A DNA stretch of 64,000 nucleotides from an uncultured Prevotellaceae bacterium (GCA_946540735.1 CAMNIN010000004.1:53252-117251); one strand, 5' to 3'; shown: positions 1 through 9,038, counted from the first letter of the stretch. Translations and numbers: made by a program. Notes: generated from the sequence alone by a model not told the origin.

Positions 1-783
1 TCTCTTGACGAGCCGCTCCATTCCGTCGAGGGTGATGTTGGCGAGTGTCGGCGAGATGATGCCGCCCTGCGGAGTTCCCTCCGTGGTGGGTGTCAGCAGG
101 CGGTTGCAGACAACCTCGCTCGTCAGCCACTTGTTCAGTATCTCGGTGTCCGTTTGTACATGACGGACAAGCCACTCATGGCTGATGTGGTCGAAGCATC
201 CCTTGATGTCGCCTTCAAGCACCCATTCGGGGGATTCCCTGCGGCTGAGCCATCGGTGCAGCGCGTCAATCGCGTCCTGACAGCCCCGATGTTTTCGGAA
301 GCCGTAGGAGTTCTTGTCGGCTGTCGTCTCGGCTATCGGTTCCAAGGCCATTTGGTATAGGGCTTGCATAGCCCTGTCCTTCATGGTCGGAATGCCGAGC
401 GGCCTCTTCTTGCCGTTTTTCTTCGGTATGTACACTCTCTTCAGAGGCTTGGGCTTGTATCCCCTACGCCTAAGGGTGCCTATGGCTTTCGCCTTCGCCG
501 CATTCGTCTGCCAGGTCACCCCGTCCACTCCTGCGGTTCTCTTTCCTTTATTGGATGTCACGCGCTCCACCGCCACTATTTTTGCGGATTTGCTTGTGAC
601 GAGAAGATGTTGCAGGGCTTTCGCCTTGTTGTACCTCTTCTCTCTTTGTGCCTTTGCGATTCGCCGCTGCAGCTTGCCTACCCACTTCCGCGCATGGTCG
701 AGTTCGTCCCTCGTCCATGCCCTCGGTTCGGCTGAGGATGCACACTTCACCTCTTGGGAGGCTCCGCTCATTTGCCGAGACAT
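1..783 (-). CDS. ltrA: Group II intron reverse transcriptase/maturase (LtrA-type), N-terminal 261 residues
   Basis: Reverse transcriptase/maturase that helps the surrounding intron splice and copy itself into DNA. The frame stays open to base 1, so the 3' end is missing. Visible blocks are GVDGVTW (residues 85-91), IPKKNGKKRPLGIPTMKDR (RT1-2, 119-137), SYGFRKHRG (159-167), VLEGDIKGCFDHISH (RT3, first catalytic Asp at D192) and GTPQGGIISPTLANI (RT4, 236-250). The YADD box would lie just past the edge. I chose the ATG at 783 because AGGAAAGGA sits just upstream; an in-frame ATG at 801 is an alternative. Forward-strand reading frames over 154-1306 are shadows of this gene and the ribozyme. Identity is certain at family level; activity cannot be judged from a fragment. 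Confidence 0.9.
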   Translation of the reverse strand, partial: MSRQMSGASQEVKCASSAEPRAWTRDELDHARKWVGKLQRRIAKAQREKRYNKAKALQHLLVTSKSAKIVAVERVTSNKGKRTAGVDGVTWQTNAAKAKAIGTLRRRGYKPKPLKRVYIPKKNGKKRPLGIPTMKDRAMQALYQMALEPIAETTADKNSYGFRKHRGCQDAIDALHRWLSRRESPEWVLEGDIKGCFDHISHEWLVRHVQTDTEILNKWLTSEVVCNRLLTPTTEGTPQGGIISPTLANITLDGMERLVKR

Positions 784-1372
784 TCTCTGTCCTTTCCTCA
801 TTCTACAAGTTCTATAGCGCGTCTCACAACGAATAACCATGCGGAAGTCTGCACGCTTTCGCGTCGGGATGATGTCCCAATCCCTATCCGCGGCATTACA
901 CCGCGGCGTTCGCTTTCTCCGCTCTCTCATATCTGCACGTCGGTTGGGTCGCTCTTGCGATTGACTGACCCATTCGGGAAGTCTCCCTCGTGGGAGGCGT
1001 ACAGACTTACCCAGTTCCGCACAAGCAACTGACGTCCGACTTAGGACCCACCCATCCACCGGCAGTGCCTTGGTCCATGTGGCGGTGCAAAATAGACCGC
1101 CAACCCGACTGCTTGCCTTTTTGGCATGGCTCGTCAGTATCCGTGAGCCAATCATTTGTTACGATGGTGTAGTGATTCACATATGTTGTCCATATCGGTC
1201 AGCCTGGCAGCGTCGCCGCCGTGATGCTCGGCGGGTGGCCACGTTGTCGGCAGGGCTTCACACCCGAAGGTCGCCCCTCACGCATGCCTGCCTAGGCTAC
1301 TGCTGACGGAACAGCAGATTCAGACACCTCCTCCGAGGGCTGAATAATTGCTTTTGCGACTTCTGGTCGCAC
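1..1372 (-). mobile_element. Group II intron, 5' part (domains I-III and start of maturase gene)
   Basis: On the minus strand the element begins at 1372 with GTGCGACC, the group II intron 5' consensus, followed at once by a small GCGAC/GTCGC hairpin. About 570 nt of strongly structured, GC-rich sequence (1372 to ~800) then leads to a maturase reading frame that runs off the left edge. This fits ribozyme domains I-III followed by an ORF in domain IV. The 3' splice site and domains V-VI are outside the window. The intron starts 8 nt downstream of a TATCTTTGC promoter -7 box, so it probably lies in the 5' leader of a gene beyond the left edge. The 784-1372 stretch holds no gene other than this ribozyme RNA. 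Confidence 0.85.
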
Positions 1373-1380
1373 ATGATATT

Positions 1381-1389
1381 GCAAAGATA
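1381..1389 (-). promoter_or_regulatory. Promoter -7 box just upstream of the group II intron
   Basis: On the minus strand TATCTTTGC matches the Bacteroidetes -7 consensus TAnnTTTGC and ends 8 nt before the intron 5' end. I see no clear TTTG box 19-21 nt upstream. It probably belonged to the gene the intron entered. Confidence 0.4.
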
Positions 1390-1532
1390 TAATAAAGAAA
1401 CGAGGAAAACGGATTTTGTGACGATTTTTTTAGAATGCGCCGACATTTCAATATAGACGCACACTGCGGATGGAGGAAGGTGTCCGTATAGTCTTTGGTG
1501 CTGACTAAAGTAGACACATGTAGGAAAAAGTT

Positions 1533-1561
1533 GAGGGACTGACCATTGTGTCCAGTCCCTC
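1533..1561 (-). terminator. Terminator of the CoA-transferase gene
   Basis: A perfect 9-bp stem (GAGGGACTG / CAGTCCCTC) with an 11-nt loop, followed on the minus strand by AACTTTTTCC, lies 30 nt past the stop of the CoA-transferase gene. T-rich sequence on the other side could let it work in both directions. Confidence 0.7.
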
Positions 1562-1591
1562 TCGGTTTTTATGAATGCAAGGTGTGAGAAA

Positions 1592-3097
1592 TTATTTCAC
1601 GTATTCAGCGAAGTCGGTGAGTTTCATGTCGCCCTTGCGAGCCAAGGTGTCGTGCATGGCGAAGGCAGCCGGCAGGCAGTGGATGGTATGTCCGCCCTTG
1701 CCCAGTTTCAGATAGTCCCAGAGCAGTTGCTTGTAATCGGGGTGAGCGCAGTTCTCGATGATGGTCTTCGCACGCTGCACGGGGCTCTTGCCACGCAGGT
1801 CGGCGATACCCTGTTCGGTGACGATGATGTTGACATCGTGCTCCGAGTGGTCCTGATGGCTCACGAAGGGCACGATGCTGCTGATCAAGCCCCCTTTGGC
1901 CACGGAAGGACAGGTGAAGATGCTCAGGTAGGCATTGCGCTCGAAGTCGCCCGATCCACCGATACCGTTCATCATCCTCACGCCGCTGATGTGTGTAGAG
2001 TTGACGTTTCCGTAGAGGTCGCACTCAATGGCGGTGTTGATGGCGATCACGCCCAGTCGGCGGATGATTTCCGGTGAGTTGGAGATCTCGCTCTGACGCA
2101 GTGTCAGGTGATCCTTGAAGTAGTCCATGTTGTCGTAGACCTGTTTCAGGCACTCGTTGCTCACGGTCAGGGAGCAGGCAGAAGCATCCTTCACGCGTCC
2201 GTCGAGCATCATGGCGATGACGGAGTTCTGGATCACCTCGGTATAGATGTTGAAGTCAGGCACGTGCTTATCGGCACCCAGAGCGCCGAGGATGGCATTG
2301 GCAGTGGATCCCACGCCACTCTGGAGCGGCAGGAACTCCTTGGGAATGCGTCCGGCGTGCATCTCATCGACCAGGAACTCAGCGGTGAGGTAGCCGATGC
2401 GGTCGGTCACGGGGTCATTGTCCTTGAAGGCACGAGCCTCGTCGGGGATGTTGCACTCCACCACGCCCACGAGTTTCTTCGGGTCGATCTCCACATAGGG
2501 TTTTCCGATGCGGTCGCTCACCTTGGTGATGGGTATCGGCTGACGGTAAGGAGGATCCAGCGGCTCGTAGACATCATGGATGAATTTGGCGTTGGGGTTG
2601 TGGAAAGAGTTGAGTTCCAAGATCACGTGCTTGGCCAGGCGGGCAGCTGTCGGGCTGATGCCGCCGGCAGCGGTGAGGTAAGCCTTGTAGCATCCGTCGC
2701 CCTCTTCAATGTCGCAGACCTCGAGGATAGCCCAGTCGATGTCGCCATAGAATCCATAGCGCAGTTCCTGTGCCATGTGGCTCAGGTGAAGGTCATTGTA
2801 CGGGATTTCCCCCATATTGACATGTTTGCGGAAATCGTTGTTGGTGGTATAGGGAGCACGGTATTTGATGGCGTTGGCCAGTGCCAGGTCACCATCAGTG
2901 CTCTGCCCAGTGGATGCACCAGTGAAAATTCCCACTTTGAAAGGTCTGCCGGCCTCGTGTTCAGCGACAGCGATTTTAGCCAGTTCTTTGGTTACAGCCT
3001 TAGCCACGCCAGCCGGAGTGAAACCGCTAAGGGCCAAGTTTTCTCCATTCTTGATCATTGAAGCTGCTTCATGAGCAGTCAGTAGTGTGTAAGCCAT
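1592..3097 (-). CDS. Acetyl-CoA hydrolase/transferase family protein (succinyl-CoA:acetate CoA-transferase type)
   Basis: A 501-residue class I CoA-transferase of the Cat1/AarC/Scp group. These move CoA between short-chain acids in the cytoplasm, typically succinyl-CoA with acetate or propionyl-CoA with succinate, through a glutamyl-CoA thioester. The expected active-site Glu is E287 in NIYTEVIQNS; glycine-rich stretches QSGVGSTANAILGALG (259-274) and MMNGIGGSGDFERNAYLS further on match CoA-binding loops of the family. Length is the usual ~500 residues. It is a single-gene unit with its own promoter (3130-3162) and terminator (1533-1561), divergent from kdgK. In a succinate/propionate-forming fermenter it could recycle CoA during acetate or propionate formation. 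The exact acid pair cannot be read from sequence. Confidence 0.88.
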   Translation of the reverse strand: MAYTLLTAHEAASMIKNGENLALSGFTPAGVAKAVTKELAKIAVAEHEAGRPFKVGIFTGASTGQSTDGDLALANAIKYRAPYTTNNDFRKHVNMGEIPYNDLHLSHMAQELRYGFYGDIDWAILEVCDIEEGDGCYKAYLTAAGGISPTAARLAKHVILELNSFHNPNAKFIHDVYEPLDPPYRQPIPITKVSDRIGKPYVEIDPKKLVGVVECNIPDEARAFKDNDPVTDRIGYLTAEFLVDEMHAGRIPKEFLPLQSGVGSTANAILGALGADKHVPDFNIYTEVIQNSVIAMMLDGRVKDASACSLTVSNECLKQVYDNMDYFKDHLTLRQSEISNSPEIIRRLGVIAINTAIECDLYGNVNSTHISGVRMMNGIGGSGDFERNAYLSIFTCPSVAKGGLISSIVPFVSHQDHSEHDVNIIVTEQGIADLRGKSPVQRAKTIIENCAHPDYKQLLWDYLKLGKGGHTIHCLPAAFAMHDTLARKGDMKLTDFAEYVK

Positions 3098-3129
3098 ACT
3101 ATCTATTTAAAAATTACCGAAATATGGGC

Positions 3130-3162
3130 GCAAAGGTACTTGAAATCAAGTAAAATGGCAAA
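3130..3162 (-). promoter_or_regulatory. Promoter of the CoA-transferase gene
   Basis: Minus-strand TTTG (3159-3162), a 20-nt spacer and TACCTTTGC (3130-3138) match the Bacteroidetes sigma-ABfr consensus, 33 nt before the ATG. Confidence 0.75.
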
Positions 3163-3211
3163 TTATTCACACTTTATTTTGGGTTTTGGGGGCGTGTTCG
3201 TTTTTTTTTAA

Positions 3212-3220
3212 TATTTTTGC
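3212..3220 (+). promoter_or_regulatory. kdgK promoter -7 box
   Basis: TATTTTTGC lies 38 nt before the ATG at 3259. The nearest TTTG (3185-3188) is 23 nt upstream, slightly longer than the preferred spacing. Confidence 0.55.
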
Positions 3221-3258
3221 GGTACCAAAAGACAATCAGAAAAAAGGAATTTACACTT

Positions 3259-4290
3259 ATGAATGGAAGAATCGTGACTTTTGGAGAATTGCTCCTTCGT
3301 TTCTCGAAGAAGGCCCATCGTCGTTTCACGCAAGGCGAGGAGATCCTCGGCAATTTCGGAGGCAGTGAGGCCAATGTGGCCATTTCCCTTGCCACGCTCG
3401 GCAATGAGGTGGCTTATGTCACCCGGTTGCCGAAGTCGCAGATCGGGTTGGCCGCCAAGATGATGCTGATGGAGTATGGTCTTGATGTGAGGCATGTGAT
3501 GATGGACGGTCAGCGCATGGGAGCGTATTATTTCGAAGGTGCCGCTGCGCTGCGCAATTCGTCAGTCACCTACGACAGGGCAGAATCTGCTTTCTTTCAA
3601 TTGAAACCAGGTATGATCGACTGGCATGAGGTGCTGCGGGGCGCTGCAGTCTTCCACACCTCGGGCATCGCCGCCGCCCTCTCCGAGGATGCTGCGGAAG
3701 CCACTTTCGAAGCACTGCGTGTGGCTGACGAGATGGGCATCACCATCTCGTTTGACATCAACCACAGGAAGAACCTTTGGAAATATCCAGGAGCGAAACC
3801 CATAGAGACCTTGAGCCGCATGTTGTCGTATGCCGACGTGATGTTTGGCGATGTCATCGAGTTTGAGTTTCTCATGCAGCATCCCAAGATACCCTTCACC
3901 GCTGTCACTCCCGACTACGAAATGGACTTGGAGCCCTACAAGGAATGGTTTGAGGACATCCACCGCCGTTTCCCCCGATGCCGGAAATGGCTTATGGGCA
4001 TGCGCAATCAGGTGAACGCCAGTCATCACCTGCTCACCGCCCTACTTTGGAGTGAGGGGAAGTTGTATTCCACCCGGATCTATGACATTCAGGACATGGT
4101 CGACCCGATGGGAGTGGGCGATGCATTCGCCGCCGGACAGATCCATGCGATGCTGGCCTATCCTGGTGACGACCAGCGGATTCTCGACTACGCCCTTGCC
4201 GCCTCGACGTTGAAATATACCTTCAATGGTGATTTCAATCTGGCTACCGATGATGAGATACAGGCGCTCATGGCGGGGCTTTATCAATAG
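3259..4290 (+). CDS. kdgK: 2-dehydro-3-deoxygluconokinase (PfkB family sugar kinase)
   Basis: A 343-residue ribokinase/PfkB-family kinase, most like KDG kinases, which phosphorylate 2-keto-3-deoxygluconate to KDPG in uronic-acid breakdown. The N-terminal block is GRIVTFGELLLRFS; the substrate-binding GGSEANVA motif is at 34-41; the C-terminal ATP/anion-hole signature is DPMGVGDAFAAG (282-293) with catalytic base D288. The start at 3259 is chosen over 3217 because it begins the conserved beta strand and the -7 box at 3212 would otherwise overlap the coding region. Its presence 5 kb from a pectin locus fits use of galacturonate-derived KDG, though it is not in that locus. A fructokinase or other PfkB specificity is possible. 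Confidence 0.8.
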   Translation: MNGRIVTFGELLLRFSKKAHRRFTQGEEILGNFGGSEANVAISLATLGNEVAYVTRLPKSQIGLAAKMMLMEYGLDVRHVMMDGQRMGAYYFEGAAALRNSSVTYDRAESAFFQLKPGMIDWHEVLRGAAVFHTSGIAAALSEDAAEATFEALRVADEMGITISFDINHRKNLWKYPGAKPIETLSRMLSYADVMFGDVIEFEFLMQHPKIPFTAVTPDYEMDLEPYKEWFEDIHRRFPRCRKWLMGMRNQVNASHHLLTALLWSEGKLYSTRIYDIQDMVDPMGVGDAFAAGQIHAMLAYPGDDQRILDYALAASTLKYTFNGDFNLATDDEIQALMAGLYQ

Positions 4291-4297
4291 TATATTT

Positions 4298-4339
4298 CCC
4301 AAATAAATTTGGCACTTCGCTCGCTTATTCGTACCTTTG
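4298..4339 (+). repeat. Promoter-bearing 42-bp repeat, copy 1
   Basis: Identical over 42 bp to 4371-4412. It contains TTTG (4308-4311), a 20-nt spacer and TACCTTTGG (4332-4340). Its -7 region forms one arm of a near-perfect hairpin (4331-4355: 11 pairs including one T-G wobble, 3-nt loop). Confidence 0.85.
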
Positions 4340-4370
4340 GCTTCGCCGAAGGTACTTTCGCTCGGAATTG

Positions 4371-4412
4371 CCCAAATAAATTTGGCACTTCGCTCGCTTA
4401 TTCGTACCTTTG
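4371..4412 (+). repeat. Promoter-bearing 42-bp repeat, copy 2
   Basis: Second identical copy, offset 73 bp from the first. It carries the complete promoter that best fits cysS. Confidence 0.85.
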
Positions 4413-4413
4413 C
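4381..4413 (+). promoter_or_regulatory. cysS operon promoter
   Basis: TTTG (4381-4384), a 20-nt spacer and TACCTTTGC (4405-4413) form a textbook Bacteroidetes promoter, leaving a leader of roughly 90 nt before the cysS ATG at 4511. Confidence 0.7.
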
Positions 4414-4510
4414 AACAGTTTAGGGAGTTTGCGGGAGCCCTCCACTTCTCTGAGGGGAGGGGCGAGGACCGTAACAAGGCTCCGAATAAATAACAAACAG
4501 ATAAAAGAAG

Positions 4511-6001
4511 ATGCAACAGACATTGATCATTTACAATACGCTGACCCGGCGGAAGGAAGCTTTCAAGCCCCTTCATGCCCCCAATGTAGGTATGTATGTG
4601 TGCGGCCCCACGGTTTATGGCGACCCCCATCTGGGTCATGCCCGTCCGGCCATCACATTCGACCTGCTTTTCCGTTATCTCAAGCACTTGGGATACAAGG
4701 TGCGCTATGTGCGCAACATCACCGATGTGGGGCATCTGGAGAACGATGCCGACGAAGGAGATGACAAAATCGCCAAGAAAGCCCGTCTGGAGCAGTTGGA
4801 GCCGATGGAGATCGCCCAGTACTACACCAACCGCTACCACAAGGCCATGGAAGCACTGAATGTGCTCCCGCCGAGCATCGAGCCTCATGCCACGGGACAT
4901 ATCATCGAGCAACAGCAGTTGGTGAGGGAGATTCTCTCCAACGGTTTCGCTTATGAGAGCAATGGCAGCGTGTATTTCGACGTGAGCAAATATAACCAGA
5001 AATATGGTTACGGCATTCTCTCCGGCCGCAATCTCGACAACGTGATCAATGCCAGCCGTGAACTGGATGGGGTGGGGGAGAAGCACAACCAGGCCGATTT
5101 CGCCCTCTGGAAGAAAGCGCAGCCCGAGCACATCATGCGCTGGCCCAGTGAGTGGAGCGATGGTTTCCCGGGATGGCACTGTGAGTGCACCGCCATGGGG
5201 CGCAAGTACCTTGGCAGCCATTTCGACATCCATGGAGGCGGCATGGACCTGGTATTCCCGCACCATGAATGCGAGATCGCGCAGGCTGTGGCCAGTCAAG
5301 GCGACCAGATGGTGACCTACTGGATGCACAACAACATGATCACCATCAACGGGCAGAAGATGGGCAAGAGCCTGGGCAATTTCATCACTCTGGAGCAATT
5401 CTTCACCGGCAACCATCCCACTTTGGAGCAGGCCTACACGCCGATGACGATCCGTTTCTTCATCCTCTCCGCCCACTACAGAGGAACCGTGGACTTCTCG
5501 AACGAGGCATTGAAAGCCAGTGAGAAAGGACTGGAGCGCCTGCTCAACGGCATCGCCGATCTTGAGCGCATCGCAGTCGCCAAGGAGTCGGATGAAGCCA
5601 CCCATGGATTGGTGAGCCAGCTCCGTCAGAAATGCTATGACGCCATGAATGATGACCTGCAGACCCCTGTGGTGATCAGCCAACTCTTCGAGGCCTGCCA
5701 TCAGATCAATATCCTGCTCGACCATAAAGGCACCATCAGTGCCGCCGACCTTGAGGAATTGAGGCAGACCCTGCATCTGTTTGCCTTCGACCTGTTGGGT
5801 CTGCGTCCTGAGAAGGGAGATTCCTCTGATGTGCGTGAGAAAGCCTTCGGCCGCGTGGTTGACATGGTGCTGGAGCTCCGTGCCAAGGCGAAAGCCGCCA
5901 AGGACTGGGCCACCAGCGACAAGATCCGCGACGAGCTCAGTGCCGCCGGATTTGAAGTGAAAGACACCAAGGACGGTGTGACTTGGAAACTCAACAAATA
6001 A
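4511..6001 (+). CDS. cysS: Cysteinyl-tRNA synthetase
   Basis: Class I aminoacyl-tRNA synthetase (496 residues) that charges tRNA-Cys in the cytoplasm. Signatures are all present: [13 protein letters not shown] (31-43) with zinc-ligand Cys31 and the HIGH-type [13 protein letters not shown] and [10 protein letters not shown] with the remaining zinc ligands; and KMGKSLGN (283-290), the KMSKS-type loop. Length is normal for the family. It is the first gene of a co-directional series: the next start is 24 nt after its stop. Expression is expected from the repeat-borne promoter at 4381-4413. The large open frame on the opposite strand (4325-5776) is a shadow. Confidence 0.97.
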   Translation: MQQTLIIYNTLTRRKEAFKPLHAPNVGMYVCGPTVYGDPHLGHARPAITFDLLFRYLKHLGYKVRYVRNITDVGHLENDADEGDDKIAKKARLEQLEPMEIAQYYTNRYHKAMEALNVLPPSIEPHATGHIIEQQQLVREILSNGFAYESNGSVYFDVSKYNQKYGYGILSGRNLDNVINASRELDGVGEKHNQADFALWKKAQPEHIMRWPSEWSDGFPGWHCECTAMGRKYLGSHFDIHGGGMDLVFPHHECEIAQAVASQGDQMVTYWMHNNMITINGQKMGKSLGNFITLEQFFTGNHPTLEQAYTPMTIRFFILSAHYRGTVDFSNEALKASEKGLERLLNGIADLERIAVAKESDEATHGLVSQLRQKCYDAMNDDLQTPVVISQLFEACHQINILLDHKGTISAADLEELRQTLHLFAFDLLGLRPEKGDSSDVREKAFGRVVDMVLELRAKAKAAKDWATSDKIRDELSAAGFEVKDTKDGVTWKLNK

Positions 6002-6025
6002 TCAACTCATCAACAGACTGACCCC

Positions 6026-7093
6026 ATGAGAAAAGTGAAGAAATGCCCGTCGTGTGGGCGACAGATATACTTGTATGCCCAGATTTGTCCTTACTGCAAA
6101 GCAGAGACGCATTTCGCATCCATCGATGAGGTGGAGCCACCTGTCTATGAGGATAACAGTCAGCCCGAGTTGCCCCAAGAGGAGGTCGCTGCGGATGCAG
6201 CCCCTGCCAGTGACCCGGCGGAACTTCCCGTTGAAGAGCAGAAAGAGGGTCATCTGGGGAAATACATCAAGCATCTGAAGGAAGACACCGAGAAGGTGAA
6301 GCATGAATACGACGAGAAAATCGCCAGCAAGTATTCCCCTTCGACGATTCTGATCGGCAGTGTCATCGCGGTGCTCTCGATCATCGTGCTGTGCTTCTTC
6401 ATCGCCGTGCAGATGATGGAGACCGAGACATTCAGTCTGAACAACAACGTGGACAACGAGCTCAAGGAAGTGATCGACAGTGTGGAGAACGACTTGTATC
6501 AGAGTTCCACCATCGTGGCCAAATTCCCCGACCGCCAGCGTCACGGGATGTTTTATTTGCAGAACGGTCATCTGCATCTTTTCGATGCCTCCAACCAGAC
6601 CCATGAGGAGATCGACATCACGGCACTCAATCCGAAAGCCACCGTCGACTACAATGGCAGCGGTGTGCTCAACGCCTATCTGAGCACCAATGAGAAATAT
6701 ATCCTGATCATCGCCTCCCGCAACGCCGGCAACACCGAGTTTGGTTTCTATCGTTTGGGCATTGATGACAAGAAGCTGGAATTCATCGACCGAGGGCGTG
6801 TCGTCCAGGAGAAAGACGGCTATACCGTGAGTACAGACATGCGTTCCGCCTCGTATGACTCCAACGGCGACAAGGTGAAAGGCATCAGCGGATCGGAATG
6901 GGAAAGTCTGCCTAAGGTGGAGAAACCCAAGAAACAAGTGGAGCGCACCGAACAGAAAGTGGAGCGAGAGCCAGAGCCAGTGTCGGTGACAGAGCAGATG
7001 AAGCCCTCTGTCGACCTTGCGCCGAAGCCCACAGTGCCTGCAGTGCCCGAGAAGATCACCATCAAGCCCGTTGATACCTCCAAACCCAGATGA
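6026..7093 (+). CDS. Zinc-ribbon, single-pass membrane protein of unknown function
   Basis: A 355-residue protein whose family I do not recognise. An N-terminal zinc ribbon has CPSC at 7-10 and CPYC at 21-24. An acidic Pro/Glu-rich linker (~30-80) and a charged, helix-forming stretch follow (GKYIKHLKEDTEKVKHEYD). One membrane helix (~108-131) is followed by ~160 residues with beta-strand character (MFYLQNGHLHLFDA and similar) on the far side. The C-terminal ~60 residues are rich in Lys, Glu and Pro with repeated VER/VEREPEP patterns, suggesting a disordered tail. It sits 24 nt after cysS and 10 nt before the LtaS-like gene, so all three are probably co-transcribed. The zinc ribbon is predicted cytoplasmic and the beta domain periplasmic. 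Confidence 0.7.
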   Translation: MRKVKKCPSCGRQIYLYAQICPYCKAETHFASIDEVEPPVYEDNSQPELPQEEVAADAAPASDPAELPVEEQKEGHLGKYIKHLKEDTEKVKHEYDEKIASKYSPSTILIGSVIAVLSIIVLCFFIAVQMMETETFSLNNNVDNELKEVIDSVENDLYQSSTIVAKFPDRQRHGMFYLQNGHLHLFDASNQTHEEIDITALNPKATVDYNGSGVLNAYLSTNEKYILIIASRNAGNTEFGFYRLGIDDKKLEFIDRGRVVQEKDGYTVSTDMRSASYDSNGDKVKGISGSEWESLPKVEKPKKQVERTEQKVEREPEPVSVTEQMKPSVDLAPKPTVPAVPEKITIKPVDTSKPR

Positions 7094-7103
7094 CGAGCGA
7101 CTG

Positions 7104-9038
7104 ATGAAGCGTTATCTCCATACCTTAGGATACTTGTTGGGAGCCCATTTGCTGGTTCTGCTGCTATTGTCGTCTTATCGTCTTGTGGAATTTTGTGCCC
7201 TCAGCGGGATGATGTCGCCCAAAAATGACGCCCCTGTGCTCACCGCATTCGTCAAGGGAGTATGGTTTGACAATGTCATCGCCTGTTACATCCTCATCGT
7301 GCCGCTTGCCCTGTTGCTATTGGCCGCCACCTTCAACTGGTATCCCAAGGCCCTGCGCCGTTTTGCCGGGATATGGTTAGGTGTCCTCTATACCGTTGTG
7401 ATGGCCGTCTCCGCCTCCAACATCCCCTATTTCGCCTATTTCTTCAAGAACATCGATGCCTCCATCTTCGGATGGTTTGGCTATGTGGGCACCACGGCAG
7501 GCATGTTGGTGGGCGAGACCAGCTATCTGGTGTATTTCCTGCTTTTCGTGGTCACGGTCATCCTGTTGGTGTGGTGTCTCCGCCGATGGCGCCGATGGGC
7601 AGACCGCCGGATCGCCTCCTCCTCCTCATCCACTGGATGGCGCTGGATGGTCGGCAGATTGCTGCTGACCGTCATTCTCCTGGCCCTCTGCCTCTTCGGC
7701 ATCCGTGGCAGGCGCGGCTATAATCCCATCAAGATCAGTCAGGCCTATTATTGCAATGACCCCTTCCTCAATCAGTTGGGCATATCCCCTGCTTTCAACC
7801 TGTTCACCAGCACACTCGACGGTATGCGGAAGGAGAATGCCGAACTGCATCTCATGCCCTATGATGAAGCCCTGGCGTATGTCAGGAATGAGTTGGGAAT
7901 CACCACCCCCGCCGACAGCACCTCGCTGTTGAGCAGGACCATCGTTGCCGACAGCGTCGTTTCGCATCCCAATGTGGTCATCATCCTGATGGAGTCGATG
8001 TCGGCCAGTCTGATGCAGACCTTTGGTCAGAAGGAACCGCTCACCCCCACGCTCGACAGCCTCTACCGCTGTTCGTTGGCTTTTACCCATTTCTATTCCG
8101 CAGGTATTCACACCAACCATGGCATCACAGCCACCCTCTATTCCTTCCCCGCTCTGATGATGCGCAACCTCATGAAGGGTACGGTGACCCCACGGCGCAC
8201 CGGCATTGCCACCGTGCTCAAGAGCCAAGGTTACCACAACCTCTTTTTCATGACCCATGAGTCGCAGTATGACAACATGAACGCATTCCTGCGGACCAAC
8301 GGTTACGACGAGGTTTTCGCCCAGGAGGATTATCCCAAAGAAGAAGTGGTGAACAGTTTCGGCGTGCCCGACAAGTATTTGTTTACGTACGCCCTGCCAG
8401 TGATCAATAAGGTCGCAGCCACCCGTCGGCCGTTTATGGCGACCCTGCTCACCATCAGCAACCATCCCCCCTATATCATAGCCGATAATAGGCACTGGCG
8501 CACGGGAAAACCCGAGACCCGGATTGTGGAGTATGCCGACCAGTGTATCGGTGACTTCCTCGCGCAAGCCCGTCGTCAGCCATGGTATGACAACACCATT
8601 TTCGTCATCCTCGCCGATCATGGTAAGCTGGTGGGCGAGATGGACTCCGAACTTCCCCAGTCCTACAACCATATCCCCTGCATCATGTTTGGCCCAGGCA
8701 TCACCCCCAAGAGCTATGACGGATTGGGGATGCAGGTCGATGTCATGCCCACCCTCCTTGGCGTGATGGGCATGGGCTATGAGTATGAGGGATTCGGAGT
8801 CGACCTGCTGAAAACACGTCGTGAGAAAGTTTTTTATACTTCCGACACCCAACTTGTGGCCCGCGACAGCGTATCGTGCCTGATTCATGACCCCCATGCC
8901 GAGAAAGACTTCTGCTATGAGGTGACAGGTGACGGCCAGTTGCGTCAAGCCCCTGCCAGAAGCAGCCATTTCGATGCCCTGCGCCGCTATGTCTTCGCCA
9001 TGGAGCAGACCGCGGAATACCTGCAACGTCATCCATAG
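7104..9038 (+). CDS. LTA synthase-like sulfatase-superfamily membrane enzyme
   Basis: A 644-residue alkaline-phosphatase-superfamily protein with the LtaS layout: five N-terminal membrane helices (about 5-27, 57-75, 90-115, 135-160, 180-200) and a periplasmic sulfatase-fold domain. Metal and nucleophile motifs are recognisable: VVIILMESMSAS (first Glu), SAGIHTNHGITATLYSFP (candidate Thr nucleophile after HTNHG), ILADHGK (Asp-His pair) and YNHIPCIMFGPGI. In Gram-negatives such enzymes transfer phosphoglycerol or phosphoethanolamine to periplasmic glycans or lipid A; the donor here is unknown. I use the ATG at 7104, 10 nt after the previous stop, rather than 7017, which would overlap that gene and add a non-membrane leader. 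Confidence 0.85.
   Translation: MKRYLHTLGYLLGAHLLVLLLLSSYRLVEFCALSGMMSPKNDAPVLTAFVKGVWFDNVIACYILIVPLALLLLAATFNWYPKALRRFAGIWLGVLYTVVMAVSASNIPYFAYFFKNIDASIFGWFGYVGTTAGMLVGETSYLVYFLLFVVTVILLVWCLRRWRRWADRRIASSSSSTGWRWMVGRLLLTVILLALCLFGIRGRRGYNPIKISQAYYCNDPFLNQLGISPAFNLFTSTLDGMRKENAELHLMPYDEALAYVRNELGITTPADSTSLLSRTIVADSVVSHPNVVIILMESMSASLMQTFGQKEPLTPTLDSLYRCSLAFTHFYSAGIHTNHGITATLYSFPALMMRNLMKGTVTPRRTGIATVLKSQGYHNLFFMTHESQYDNMNAFLRTNGYDEVFAQEDYPKEEVVNSFGVPDKYLFTYALPVINKVAATRRPFMATLLTISNHPPYIIADNRHWRTGKPETRIVEYADQCIGDFLAQARRQPWYDNTIFVILADHGKLVGEMDSELPQSYNHIPCIMFGPGITPKSYDGLGMQVDVMPTLLGVMGMGYEYEGFGVDLLKTRREKVFYTSDTQLVARDSVSCLIHDPHAEKDFCYEVTGDGQLRQAPARSSHFDALRRYVFAMEQTAEYLQRHP

Noticed and set aside
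314..817. 167-residue forward frame with hydrophobic look
   Set aside because: Opposite strand of the intron maturase; the minus strand carries unmistakable RT blocks.
1320..1517. 65-residue minus-strand frame crossing the intron 5' end
   Set aside because: It spans the promoter box and intron boundary and has no family features.
4325..5776. 483-residue open frame opposite cysS
   Set aside because: It lies entirely over cysS, has no recognisable motif and reflects high-GC codon use on the other strand.
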